A DNA stretch of 39,656 bases, from assembly GCA_036735545.1 (NCBI GenBank), contig DAINOD010000020.1, positions 1 through 39,656 on the forward strand, in the 5' to 3' direction. Of this stretch, positions 6,860-17,551 are shown piece by piece (position 1 is the first letter of the stretch; every line of letters begins with the position of its first letter). A program made the translations under genes and the position numbers. Source of the stretch: Rubrimonas sp036735545 (GTDB taxonomy: Bacteria > Pseudomonadota > Alphaproteobacteria > Rhodobacterales > Rhodobacteraceae). The notes below the pieces were generated by a model, which did no database searches, was not told the DNA's origin, and saw only the letters and a program-made list of their open reading frames with translations.

Positions 6860-8340
6860 GCCGACAGCGTGCGGCGCACCGCGTCGCGCCAGCCCGCATA
6901 GGCGGCGTCCCGGTCCGCGGCCGCCATGCGCGGCTCGAACCGGCGGTCCAGCGCCCAGGCCGCGGCCATCTCGTCCGGCCCCGGGCACAGGCCCGCGCGC
7001 CAGCCCGCCAGCCAGGCCGCGCCCCGCGCCGTGGTCTCGGGCATCCGCGGCCGGTCCACCGGCGCGCCGAGGATGTCGGCGAGGAACTGCAGCGCCCAGT
7101 CGCTGGCGGTCATGCCGCCATCGACCCGCAGCGTCACGTCGCGCGCGCCGGGCCAGTCGGCGGCCATCGCCTCGAGAAGGTCGCGCGTCTGGTAGCCGAC
7201 GCTCTCGAGCGCGGCGCGGGCGAACTCGGCCGGGCCGCTGGCGCGCGTGATGCCGAAGATCGCGCCGCGGCAGTCGGGGTCCCAGTAGGGCGCGCCCATG
7301 CCGGTGAAGGCCGGCACCATGTAGAGGCGCTGCGCGGGATCCGCGGCCTCCGCGAGCGCCTGCGTCTCGGGCGCGGCGCGGATGACCTTCAGCCCGTCGC
7401 GCAGCCACTGGACCACGGCCCCCGCGACGAAGATCGAGCCCTCGAGCGCATAGGTCGTGCGGCCGTCGAGCCGATAGGCGACGGTCGTCAGCAGGCGGTT
7501 GCGCGACGCCACGAATTCTCCGCCGGTGTTCAGCACCGCGAAGCAGCCGGTCCCGTAGGTCGCCTTGACCATGCCGGGCGCGAAGCAGGCCTGCCCGATG
7601 GTCGCCGCCTGCTGGTCGCCCGCCACGCCCAGGATCGGCACCGGCCCGCCGAACAGGTCAGCCCGCGCCGTTCCGAAATCGGCGGCGCAGTCGCGCACCT
7701 CGGGCAGCATCGCCATGGGCACGCCGAACAGGTCGCACAGCTCCGCATCCCAGCGGTTGCGGCGGATGTCGTACAGAAGCGTGCGCGCGGCGTTGGTGGC
7801 GTCGGTCGCGTGCACAGCCCCGTCGGTCAGCCGCCAGATCAGCCAGCTGTCAACGGTGCCGAACAGCAGCTCGCCCCGTTCGGCCCGCGCCCGCGCGCCC
7901 TCCACCGCGTCGAGGATCCAGCCGATCTTGGTGGCGCTGAAATAGGGGTCGAGCAGCAGGCCGGTGCGCGCGGCGACCATCGGCTCATGGCCCGCCGCCT
8001 TCAGCGCGCGGCAGCGGTCCGCGGTGCGGCGATCCTGCCAGACGATGGCGTTGTGGACGGGCCGTCCGGTGTCGCGCTCCCACACGACGACGGTTTCGCG
8101 CTGGTTGGTCACGCCCAGCGCCGCGATGTCGCCCGGCCCCAGCCCCGCGCGCTCGATGGCCGAGCGCGCCGTGCCGGCCGCGGTCGACCACAGGTCGGCC
8201 GGGTCGTGCTCGACCCAGCCCGAGCGCGGGAAGGCCTGCGGGAATTCCTCCTGCGCGCTGGCCACCGCGTTCAGCGCGGCGTCGAACACGATGGCGCGGG
8301 TCGAGGTGGTGCCCTGGTCGATGGCGAGGATGTGGGTCAT
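6856..8340 (-). CDS. glpK: Glycerol kinase
   Basis: 494-aa FGGY-family kinase that phosphorylates glycerol with ATP to sn-glycerol-3-phosphate. The N-terminal phosphate loop is AIDQGTTSTRAIVFD (residues 6-20). GWVEHDP and TNQRETVVVWERDTG are followed by NAIVWQDRRTADRC. DSWLIWRLTDG and GVAGDQQAATIGQACF give the expected active-site region, and LRVDGGMTASDW the C-terminal FGGY motif. The length matches the family (about 495-500). The gene follows glpV after 203 bp that hold two hairpins, and is coupled by ATGA to the downstream alcohol dehydrogenase. GAGG 5 nt before the ATG supports the start. Confidence 0.97.
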   Translation of the reverse strand: MTHILAIDQGTTSTRAIVFDAALNAVASAQEEFPQAFPRSGWVEHDPADLWSTAAGTARSAIERAGLGPGDIAALGVTNQRETVVVWERDTGRPVHNAIVWQDRRTADRCRALKAAGHEPMVAARTGLLLDPYFSATKIGWILDAVEGARARAERGELLFGTVDSWLIWRLTDGAVHATDATNAARTLLYDIRRNRWDAELCDLFGVPMAMLPEVRDCAADFGTARADLFGGPVPILGVAGDQQAATIGQACFAPGMVKATYGTGCFAVLNTGGEFVASRNRLLTTVAYRLDGRTTYALEGSIFVAGAVVQWLRDGLKVIRAAPETQALAEAADPAQRLYMVPAFTGMGAPYWDPDCRGAIFGITRASGPAEFARAALESVGYQTRDLLEAMAADWPGARDVTLRVDGGMTASDWALQFLADILGAPVDRPRMPETTARGAAWLAGWRAGLCPGPDEMAAAWALDRRFEPRMAAADRDAAYAGWRDAVRRTLSA

Positions 8341-8460
8341 GGAGCCTCGCGGCAGGATGGCGCAGCCCGCTGCCCCGGCCCCTGCCCCCCGATGGGGGCG
8401 GCGCAGCGGGGCGAACCCCGCGGCATGGGCGCGGCGCGGCCGCGGGCGTCTCGACGGTCG

Positions 8461-8501
8461 CCCCCTCTCCCCGCGCCGGTGAGAGGGCCGGGGCGAGGGG
8501 G
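8461..8501. repeat. REP-like palindromic element in the glpV-glpK gap
   Basis: CCCTCTC (8463-8469) pairs with GAGAGGG (8481-8487) and is followed by a G-rich arm. The pattern resembles the CCCTCTCC/GGAGAGGG palindromic repeats scattered between genes of many proteobacteria. Only one copy is seen here, so the repeat status rests on resemblance. Confidence 0.4.
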
Positions 8502-8515
8502 CGCAGGCGATGGAT

Positions 8516-8536
8516 GGGCGCGGCCGACCCGCGCCC
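8516..8536 (-). terminator. 8-bp perfect hairpin just after glpV
   Basis: 8516-8523 pairs with 8529-8536 around a 5-nt loop, beginning 8 nt after the glpV stop. There is no T tract. It fits a 3'-end stabiliser or partial terminator that would keep binding-protein mRNA high and pass less transcription on to glpK. Confidence 0.45.
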
Positions 8537-8543
8537 CCCGGTC

Positions 8544-10268
8544 TCAGTTGCTGCCCTGCCAGCTCTTGATCAGCTCGTCATAGTCGACGGTCACGCCCTG
8601 CGGCTTCTCGTCGGCGAGCTTGGCCTTGGGCGAGCCCGCCCGGGCCAGCCAGACGGCCGGGTCCTCGGGCGCGTTCAGCTTCGGTCCGATGTCGCCCTGC
8701 ACGCCCGAACGCTCGAGCCGCTCCAGCACCGCCTCCTGCGCCTCGCACAGCGCGTCCATGGCTTCCTGCGCCGACTTCGCCCCGGAGGAGGCGTCGCCGA
8801 TGTTCTGCCACCACAGCTGGGCCAGACGCGGATAGTCGGGCACGTTGGTCCCGGTCGGCGTCCACTGGACCCGCGCCGGCGAGCGGTAGAACTCGACGAG
8901 GCCGCCGAGCATCGGCGCGCGCTCGGTGAAGCTGTCGTGCTGGATGGTCGACTCGCGCACGAAGGTCAGGCCGGTGTGCGACTTCTTCGCGTCCACGGTC
9001 TTGGACACGATGAACTGGCCATAGAGCCACGCCGCCTTGGCCCGGTCGACCGGGGTCGAGGTCATCAGCGTGACGGAGCCGGCGTCCTGGTAGCCGAGCT
9101 TCATGCCCTCCTCCCAGTACGAGCCCCGCGGCGACGGGGCCATGCGCCAGCGCGGCGTCCCGTCGGCGTTCACCACCGGCAGCCCCTCCTTCACCATGTC
9201 GGCGGTGAAGGCGGTGTACCAGAAGATCTGCTGGGCGATCTGGCCCTGCGCCGGCACCGGCCCGGCCTCGCCGAACACCATGCCCGCGGCTGTGGGCGGC
9301 GCGTAGGCGGTCAGCCAGTCGATGTATTTCTGCACGGAATAGACCGCGGCCGGGCCGTTGGTGGCCCCGCCGCGCGCGACGCAGGAGCCGACGGGACGGC
9401 TGTTCTCGTCGACCCGGATGCCCCATTCGTCGACCGGCACGCCGTTGGGGATGCCCGCATCGCCCGCGCCCGCCATCGACAGCCAGGCGTCGGTGAAGCG
9501 CCAGCCGAGCGACGGGTCCTTCTTGCCGTAGTCCATGTGGCCGTAGACGGGGCCGCTCACGCCCATGTGGCTGAGGTCGCGGCCGGTGAAGAACGCCGCG
9601 ATGTCCTCGTAGGCCGACCAGTTCACCGGCACCCCGAGCGGATAGCCGTACTGAGCCTCGAAATCCGCCTTGTTCTTCTCGTCGGCGAACCAGTCATAGC
9701 GGAACCAGTAGAGGTTGGCGAACTGCTGCACCGGAAGCTGGTAGATCTTGCCGTCCGGCCCGGTGGTGAAGCTGATGCCGACGAAATCGTCGATGTCCAG
9801 CGTCGGGCTGGTGACGTCGGCGCCCTCGCCCGCCATCCAGTCGGTCAGGTTGCGGACCTGCTGATAGCGCCAGTGGGTGCCGATCAGGTCGCTGTCGTTG
9901 ATGTACATGTCATAGATGTTCTCGCCGGTCTGCATCTGGGTCTGCAGCTTCTCGACGACGTCGCCTTCGCCGATCAGGTCGTGGACCAGCGTGATCCCGG
10001 TGATCTCGGAGAAGGCGCGGGCCAGCGTGCGGGCCTCGTATTCATGCGTGGTGATGGTCTCGGAGACGACGTTGATCGTCATGCCCGCGAAGGGCTTCGC
10101 GGCCTCCGCGTACCACTGCAGCTCCGCGCGCTGCTCCTCGGGCGACAGCGCCGAGGGCTGGAACTCGGGCAGCCAGCGCTCGATGGCCTCGTCATTGGCG
10201 AGCGCCGCCTGGCCGAGCCCCGCGAGCAGCGCCGCGAGGGCGACCCCGCACCGCATCGATGATCCCAT
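8544..10268 (-). CDS. glpV: Glycerol ABC transporter substrate-binding protein
   Basis: 574-aa exported binding protein, larger than typical sugar-binding proteins (about 400-430) but in line with the GlpV family. It has a Sec signal peptide (MRCGVALAALLAGLGQAALA, cleavage near residue 24), then a periplasmic domain with family 1-like features (INVVSETITTHEYEARTLA, MQTGENIYDMYINDSDLIG). It should capture glycerol for GlpPQ-GlpST. The start at the ATG at 10268 has GGGGAGGA about 7 nt upstream. It is the last transporter gene, 58 nt after glpU; that gap holds a strong hairpin. The assignment rests on the full glpD-STPQUV-K order known from Rhizobium leguminosarum. Confidence 0.93.
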   Translation of the reverse strand: MGSSMRCGVALAALLAGLGQAALANDEAIERWLPEFQPSALSPEEQRAELQWYAEAAKPFAGMTINVVSETITTHEYEARTLARAFSEITGITLVHDLIGEGDVVEKLQTQMQTGENIYDMYINDSDLIGTHWRYQQVRNLTDWMAGEGADVTSPTLDIDDFVGISFTTGPDGKIYQLPVQQFANLYWFRYDWFADEKNKADFEAQYGYPLGVPVNWSAYEDIAAFFTGRDLSHMGVSGPVYGHMDYGKKDPSLGWRFTDAWLSMAGAGDAGIPNGVPVDEWGIRVDENSRPVGSCVARGGATNGPAAVYSVQKYIDWLTAYAPPTAAGMVFGEAGPVPAQGQIAQQIFWYTAFTADMVKEGLPVVNADGTPRWRMAPSPRGSYWEEGMKLGYQDAGSVTLMTSTPVDRAKAAWLYGQFIVSKTVDAKKSHTGLTFVRESTIQHDSFTERAPMLGGLVEFYRSPARVQWTPTGTNVPDYPRLAQLWWQNIGDASSGAKSAQEAMDALCEAQEAVLERLERSGVQGDIGPKLNAPEDPAVWLARAGSPKAKLADEKPQGVTVDYDELIKSWQGSN

Positions 10269-10299
10269 GGTCTTTCCTCCCCTAGAGGTTTGAGCATTG

Positions 10300-10315
10300 C
10301 CCCGGTTTGCCGGGG
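10300..10315 (-). other. Intercistronic hairpin between glpU and glpV
   Basis: Perfect 6-bp stem CCCCGG-TTTG-CCGGGG, 32 nt before the glpV start. No T tract follows. In ABC operons such hairpins often block 3'-5' decay and set a higher level of the binding protein; that role is inferred here. Confidence 0.5.
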
Positions 10316-10326
10316 TCTCGGGCCCG

Positions 10327-10605
10327 TCAGACCCAGCGGAACACCGCCGCGGCCCAGACGAGAGAGACTGCGAGCGCGCCCCACAGCGGCGCGCCGAAGG
10401 CGGCGAGCCAGCCGAGATGGATGAAGGCGGCGCCGAGAAGCGAGATGAACAGCCGGTCGCCCGGCGTCGTGAGGATGCGCAGCGCGCCCCGGCGCGGCTG
10501 CTGCGGCGCGACCGATCCCCAGACCGTCATGGCGACCAGCATGGCCGCGATGATCCCGAAGAACAGCGCGGTTTCGCGCGTCCAGGCCATCCAGGACAGG
10601 TCCAT
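10327..10605 (-). CDS. glpU: Small membrane subunit of the glycerol transporter (DUF2160)
   Basis: 92-aa protein with three hydrophobic stretches (about residues 12-28, 50-65 and 73-90): MDLSWMAWTRETALFF at the start and FGAPLWGALAVSLVWAA near the end. It matches the DUF2160/GlpU proteins encoded between glpQ and glpV in glycerol ABC loci; their exact role is unknown. The start at the ATG at 10605 is fixed by GGGGAGGG upstream and by the TGATG overlap. That overlap is no longer with glpQ itself but with the stop of a 34-aa chimeric ORF made by the duplicated glpQ tail. See the insertion entries. Confidence 0.88.
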   Translation of the reverse strand: MDLSWMAWTRETALFFGIIAAMLVAMTVWGSVAPQQPRRGALRILTTPGDRLFISLLGAAFIHLGWLAAFGAPLWGALAVSLVWAAAVFRWV

Positions 10606-10647
10606 CACACCCTCCCCAGCGCGAAGCCGCGCGCGATGTGGTTGCGC
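10595..10647. repeat. 53-bp direct repeat, copy 1 (glpU side)
   Basis: Identical over 53 of 53 bases to 11003-11055. In operon direction it carries the last 14 codons of glpQ, the GGGGAGGG ribosome site, the TGATG stop-start and the first three to four codons of glpU (M-D-L-S). Identity stops sharply at both ends. Confidence 0.97.
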
Positions 10648-10709
10648 GTGTGCCTGCATTGCAAGTGCCGCGACTGGTAGATCTCAAAAACAATACACGG
10701 TCCAGCCAT
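10605..10709 (-). CDS. 34-aa chimeric ORF: foreign start fused to duplicated glpQ tail
   Basis: ATG at 10709, 7 nt after the stop of the 98-aa inserted gene. It encodes 18 residues of non-glp sequence (MAGPCIVFEIYQSRHLQC) followed in frame by the end of GlpQ (RNHIARGFALGRV) and stops in the TGATG that starts glpU. It could be the truncated head of a second inserted gene. It may be translated simply to carry ribosomes to glpU. A functional product is doubtful. Confidence 0.4.
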   Translation of the reverse strand: MAGPCIVFEIYQSRHLQCRHTRNHIARGFALGRV

Positions 10710-11002
10710 TGTAACTTCAACCCCTCGGCTCAGCGATTGAATTGAAAAATACAGGCACGCTGAATTGTATTCTATTTACAGTTTCGCGATCAAATTTGGC
10801 GCCTACTCGAAATACATTTACAACGCTGATCCCGCCGTCACCCTCAGTTTTTTCTGTGACAGCAATATCAAAACTCACTTTTTCTGGGGCCCAAACCGGC
10901 GTCTCGTCGACGGAACCAAGGGCGATCCAGGGCCCTGAAGAATTTCGGCGAACCCGCTGCACGCCTTTTTCAATTTCGCTAAGTGTCATAGCAATAAATT
11001 CC
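10648..11002. mobile_element. 355-bp A+T-rich insertion in the glp operon
   Basis: Everything between the two 53-bp repeats. G+C is 42% by count over 10741-10860 against 78% in 11101-11160. It holds the 98-aa trypco2-like gene and the head of the 34-aa ORF. No transposase, integrase or terminal inverted repeat is visible, so this is a non-autonomous or captured cassette rather than a known insertion sequence. The mobile_element label is an inference from composition and the flanking duplication. Confidence 0.7.
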
Positions 11003-11012
11003 GACAGGTCCA

Positions 11013-11013
<1 letters not shown>
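10717..11013 (-). CDS. 98-aa trypco2-like protein inserted between glpQ and glpU
   Basis: Begins MDLSEFIAMTLSEIEKGVQR and ends NRIQFSVPVFFNSIAEPRG. The layout is an N-terminal amphipathic helix, a short linker, then beta strands (VSFDIAVTEK, GISVVNVFRV, IQFSVPVFF). I recall the same plan in 'trypsin-co-occurring domain 2' (trypco2) proteins, small partners of trypsin-like proteases and ATPases in predicted bacterial conflict systems; this is a resemblance, not a search result. No protease or ATPase partner is nearby. Its ATG shares one base with the glpQ stop (TGATG), and its ribosome site and first codons lie inside the 53-bp repeat, so it uses the glpU translation signal. Codon use and base composition differ strongly from every neighbour. 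Confidence 0.75.
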
Positions 11014-12759
<1,746 letters not shown>

Positions 12760-12760
<1 letters not shown>

Positions 12761-13842
12761 CAGGCGGCCTCCCCGTCGACAAGCCAGCCGTCGACATAGA
12801 CGTTCACGGCCTTCGGGTCGAAGCGCATCCAGTCGGCGTGGTCCGGAAGTGGCGCGTCCTCGCCCAGCAGCGCGTTGACGGGGCGGCCCGCGACCTCGGC
12901 GCGCACGATGCGGTGACGGCCCACGTCCTCGACGCGCCTGACCGCCACCGGCAGGCCGGGTCCGCGCTCGGACAGGCTGGCGAATTCGGGGCGCACCCCG
13001 ATCTCGACGCGCCCCTGCGGCAGCGCGCCGTAGCGGCGGCCAAGCGGGATGGCGCAGTCCATCACATGCGCCACGCTTCCGTCCACCCGCGCCTCGAGCA
13101 CGTTCATGCCGGGCGAGCCGATGAAATAACCCACGAACACATGCGCCGGCCGGGCGAACAGGTCGCCCGGCGAACCGACCTGCACCACCTCGCCGTCATG
13201 CATGACCACCACCTTGTCTGCGAAGGTCAGCGCCTCCGTCTGGTCATGGGTGACGTAGATCATGGTGTGGCCGAACTCGCGGTGCAGGGCCTTGAGCTGC
13301 GTGCGCAGCTCCCATTTCAGGTGGGGGTCGATCACCGTCAGCGGTTCGTCGAACAGGATCGCGGCGACATCCTCGCGCACCATGCCGCGGCCCAGGCTGA
13401 TCTTCTGCTTGGCGTCCGCCGTCAGGCCGCGGGCGCGCTCGCGCAGCCTGTCCGACAGGCCGATCATCTCGGCCACCGCCTTCACCCTGCGGTCCACCTC
13501 GGCCGGCTTCTGGCCGCGGTTGCGCAGCGGGAAGGCGAGGTTGTCGTAGACGCTCATGGTGTCGTAGACGACCGGGAACTGGAACACCTGCGCGATGTTG
13601 CGCGCCGCGGTCGGGGCGCGGGTCACGTCGCGGCCGTCGAAGGCCAGCCGCCCCTCGGACGGGACCAGCAGCCCCGAGATCACGTTTAGCAGCGTGGTCT
13701 TGCCGCAGCCCGACGGCCCGAGCAGCGCATAGGCGCCGCCATCGTCGAAGCGCAGGTCCATGGGTTTCAGCTGATAGTCGGCCCGGTCGCGCGGCCGCCC
13801 CGCATAGCAGTGGCCGAGGCTGTCGAGGTCGATGCGCGCCAT
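12760..13842 (-). CDS. glpT: Glycerol ABC transporter ATPase 2, degenerate signature motif
   Basis: 360-aa ATPase of the MalK/UgpC type. Walker A GPSGCGKT is at residues 42-49, the Q-loop at Q88, Walker B ILFDEP at 162-167 and H-loop THDQ at 198-201. A C-terminal OB-fold regulatory region (about 240-360) follows. The ABC signature, normally LSGGQ, is replaced by LTADAKQKISLGRG (140-153), so this subunit probably cannot complete the partner's ATP site. It forms a heterodimer with GlpS; see the separate observation. The start is the ATG at 13842, 11 nt after the glpS stop. This ATPase is unrelated to the E. coli antiporter that is also called GlpT. Confidence 0.93.
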
Positions 13843-13853
13843 CCCCGCCCCCT

Positions 13854-14939
<1,086 letters not shown>

Positions 14940-14982
14940 GGGCGCCGATCCTCCCGGTCGTTTTTTGTTCGTTCGTCTTCCG

Positions 14983-16515
14983 TCAGGCCGCAGCGTCGGA
15001 TGCGCGCGTCGCGCCCCGTTCGGCCTCCATCCATTCGGCCAGCCGCGCGGCCTCCGCCGCGGTCAGCCGCAGCCCCAGCTTGCCGCGCCGCCACAGCACA
15101 TCGCCGGCGGCGCGGGCCCATTCCTTCCGCATCAGCCAGCGCACCTCGGCCGCGGTCAGGTTCCAGCCGAAGCGTTCGCCCAGATCCTCGGCCCGCCGCG
15201 CATCGCCGAGGATCGCGCGCGCCTCGGTCCCGTAGGCGCGCACCAGCCTCTGCGCCCAGGCCGCATCGAGGAAAGGCCAGCGGGTGCGCAGATCGTCGGC
15301 CAGCGCGCCCGCGCCGTCCACAGGAAAGTCGCCCCCGGGCATCGGCGCGCCGGCGGTCCAGGCCCGACCCATGGCCGGGAAGAAGGGCCGCAGCTTCTCC
15401 AGCGCGGCCTCCGCAAGCCGGCGATAGGTGGTGATCTTGCCGCCGAACACGTTGAGGATCGGGGCGTCGCCGCCGCCGCCCTCGACGCGCAGCACGTAGT
15501 CGCGCGTCGCGGCGGTGGCCGACTTCGCGCCGTCGTCGTAGAGCGGCCGCACGCCGGCATAGCGCCACACCACGTCCTCGGCCGGGATCGGCCGGGCGAA
15601 GTACGCCGACGCGGCGGCCCGCAGGTAATCCGCCTCCTCGTCCGTGCACTCCACCCGCGCCAAACCGCTGTCATGGTCGCGGTCGGTGGTCCCGATCAGG
15701 GTGAAGTCCGTCTCGTAGGGGATCGCGAAGACGATCCGCCCGTCGGCGTTCTGGAAGATGTAGGCGCGGTCGTGGTCGAACAGGCGGCGGGTGACGATGT
15801 GCGAGCCGCGCACCAGCCTGATCCGGTCGCTCGTCTCGAGCCGCACCCGCGCGCGCAGGATGTCGTCCACCCAGGGGCCGCCCGCGTTCACGACCGCCCG
15901 CGCCCGCCGCTCGAAGCGGCGGCCTGTCTCGGCATCCTCGAGCGTCAGCCGCCAGAGCGCGCCTTCCCGCGCCGCGCCGACGAGGCGGGTCCGCACCGCG
16001 ATCTCCGCGCCCCGCGCCGCGGCGTCGCGCGCGTTCAGCACCACGAGCCGCGAATCCTCGACCCAGCAATCCGAATACTCGAAGCCCTTGACGAATTCGG
16101 GCTTCAGTGCCGCGCCGGCCGGGTCGCGCCGCAGGTCCAGCGTGCGCGTGCCGGGCAGGATGCGCCGCCCGCCGAGATGGTCGTAGATGAACAGCCCCAG
16201 CCGGACGAGCCAGGCCGGGCGCAGCCCGGGGTGGTGCGGCAGCACGAAGCGCAGCGGCCACGATATGTGGGGCATGGCGCGCAGCAGCGTCTCGCGCTCG
16301 ACCAGCGCCTCGCGCACCAGCCGGAACTCGTAGAATTCCAGATAGCGCAGGCCGCCATGGAACAGCTTGGTCGATGCCGAGGAGGTCGCCTGCGCAAGGT
16401 CTCCCTGCTCGCAGAGAAAGACCGACAGACCCCGCCCGGCGGCGTCGCGGGCGATGCCGCAGCCATTCACGCCGCCGCCGATGATCGCCAGATCGTGGAT
16501 CGCTTCGCTGTCCAT
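14983..16515 (-). CDS. glpD: Aerobic glycerol-3-phosphate dehydrogenase
   Basis: 510-aa FAD enzyme that oxidises sn-glycerol-3-phosphate to dihydroxyacetone phosphate at the inner membrane, passing electrons to quinone. The FAD-binding motif is AIIGGGVNGCGIARDAAGRG (about 10-29). SSASTKLFHGGLRYLE follows at about 48-63. VNAGGPWVDDIL, IPYETDFTLIGTTD and YAGVRPL are typical of GlpD. A C-terminal helical domain follows from about 395. The start is the ATG at 16515, which has no clear ribosome site; a promoter placed so close to it suggests a leaderless message. First gene of the glycerol operon, divergent from glpR. Confidence 0.95.
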   Translation of the reverse strand: MDSEAIHDLAIIGGGVNGCGIARDAAGRGLSVFLCEQGDLAQATSSASTKLFHGGLRYLEFYEFRLVREALVERETLLRAMPHISWPLRFVLPHHPGLRPAWLVRLGLFIYDHLGGRRILPGTRTLDLRRDPAGAALKPEFVKGFEYSDCWVEDSRLVVLNARDAAARGAEIAVRTRLVGAAREGALWRLTLEDAETGRRFERRARAVVNAGGPWVDDILRARVRLETSDRIRLVRGSHIVTRRLFDHDRAYIFQNADGRIVFAIPYETDFTLIGTTDRDHDSGLARVECTDEEADYLRAAASAYFARPIPAEDVVWRYAGVRPLYDDGAKSATAATRDYVLRVEGGGGDAPILNVFGGKITTYRRLAEAALEKLRPFFPAMGRAWTAGAPMPGGDFPVDGAGALADDLRTRWPFLDAAWAQRLVRAYGTEARAILGDARRAEDLGERFGWNLTAAEVRWLMRKEWARAAGDVLWRRGKLGLRLTAAEAARLAEWMEAERGATRASDAAA

Positions 16516-16522
16516 GGCCGCG

Positions 16523-16551
16523 ACAGTGGCGCGAATCGCGTTCGGATGCAA
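16523..16551 (-). promoter_or_regulatory. Candidate glpD promoter giving a leaderless mRNA
   Basis: On the minus strand TTGCAT (16551-16546), a 17-nt spacer and CACTGT (16528-16523) end 7 nt before the glpD ATG. Transcription would then start at or next to the start codon, which explains the missing ribosome site. The -10 match is imperfect. Confidence 0.4.
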
Positions 16552-16586
16552 GCGCAGATCGCGCGGGTTCGCGCATGCGGGGCTTT

Positions 16587-16602
16587 CGTTTTGGCGCAAA
16601 CG
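16587..16602. promoter_or_regulatory. Candidate GlpR operator in the glpR-glpD gap
   Basis: Inverted repeat CGTTT-TGGCGC-AAACG in the 200-bp region between the divergent genes, 36 nt upstream of the candidate glpD -35 element. DeoR-type GlpR proteins bind T-rich/TTCG-type repeats, and a further TTTCG sits at its left edge. The role is inferred from position. Confidence 0.4.
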
Positions 16603-16715
16603 CGCACATCCGCGCACCGCAACCGCCGCCGCTTTTTCGGGCATCCTGCGCGCGCGCCCGCTTGCCCCCGGCCGCGACCGGTGCTTATGCTGAAAAACGC
16701 AGCGGGACAGGGGCC

Positions 16716-17480
16716 ATGGAGCTGAGTTTCAGGCAACGCGAGATCGTCGACATGGCGCGGCGCCAGCGCAAGGTCACCGTCGAGGACCTGGCCGAACGGT
16801 TCGGAGTCACGCGCCAGACGATCAGACGCGACCTGACCGACCTTTGCGATGCGCGCATGCTCACGCGGACGCATGGCGGCGCGATGTTCGGCTCGGGGGT
16901 CTCCAACCTCGGCTACGAGGCGCGCAGCGCCTTCGCCGGCCCGCAGAAGGAGGCGATAGGCCGTCTCTGCGCCAGCGAGATCCCCGACGACTGCTCCCTG
17001 TTCATCAACATCGGCACCACGACCGAGGCCGTGGCCCGCGCCCTGTGCGGCCACCGCAACCTTCTGGTGATCACCAACAATCTCAACGTCGCGAACACGC
17101 TGGCCAAGGGGGCCGACTGCGAGGTGATCGTGGCCGGCGGCGTGCTGCGCCGGTCGGATTCCGGGCTTGTGGGCGAGGCGACGGTCGATTTCATCCGACA
17201 GTTCAAGGTCGACTTCGCCATCGTGGGGGCCTCGGCCATCGACGAGGACGGCGCCCTGCTCGACTATGATTTCCGCGAGGTCCGGGTAGCGCAGGCGATC
17301 ATATCGAACGCGCGCCGTGCGCTTCTGGTCGCGGACGCGTCCAAGTTCACCCGCAGCGCGCCGGTGCGCATCGCCGCCCTGCCCGATCTCGACGCGCTCT
17401 ACACCGACGCCCCGCCCCCGGAGCGGGTGGCCGCGCTCTGCGCCGAGCACGAGGTCGCGGTCCGCGTCGCCGCGTTCTGA
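16716..17480 (+). CDS. glpR: DeoR-family repressor of glycerol metabolism
   Basis: 254-aa DeoR-type regulator. The N-terminal helix-turn-helix (residues 6-57) includes TVEDLAERFGVTRQTIRRDL and the family hallmark THGGAMF. The effector domain has INIGTTTEAVARAL, VITNNLNVANTLA, VIVAGGVLRRSDSGLVG and ISNARRALLVADASKF, all typical of the sugar-phosphate isomerase-like fold that binds glycerol-3-phosphate. It should repress the divergent glp operon until glycerol-3-phosphate accumulates. The start is the ATG at 16716 (MELSFRQREIVDMARR), with an AGGGG-type ribosome site. The ORF is open further upstream, but only this start matches the family N-terminus. Confidence 0.93.
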   Translation: MELSFRQREIVDMARRQRKVTVEDLAERFGVTRQTIRRDLTDLCDARMLTRTHGGAMFGSGVSNLGYEARSAFAGPQKEAIGRLCASEIPDDCSLFINIGTTTEAVARALCGHRNLLVITNNLNVANTLAKGADCEVIVAGGVLRRSDSGLVGEATVDFIRQFKVDFAIVGASAIDEDGALLDYDFREVRVAQAIISNARRALLVADASKFTRSAPVRIAALPDLDALYTDAPPPERVAALCAEHEVAVRVAAF

Positions 17481-17551
17481 GCGACCGGCCGCCGCCTCTC
17501 GACAGCGCGGCCTCGCGCGCCATCTGCCCGTCGTCCGCTGCGGGAGCCGCC

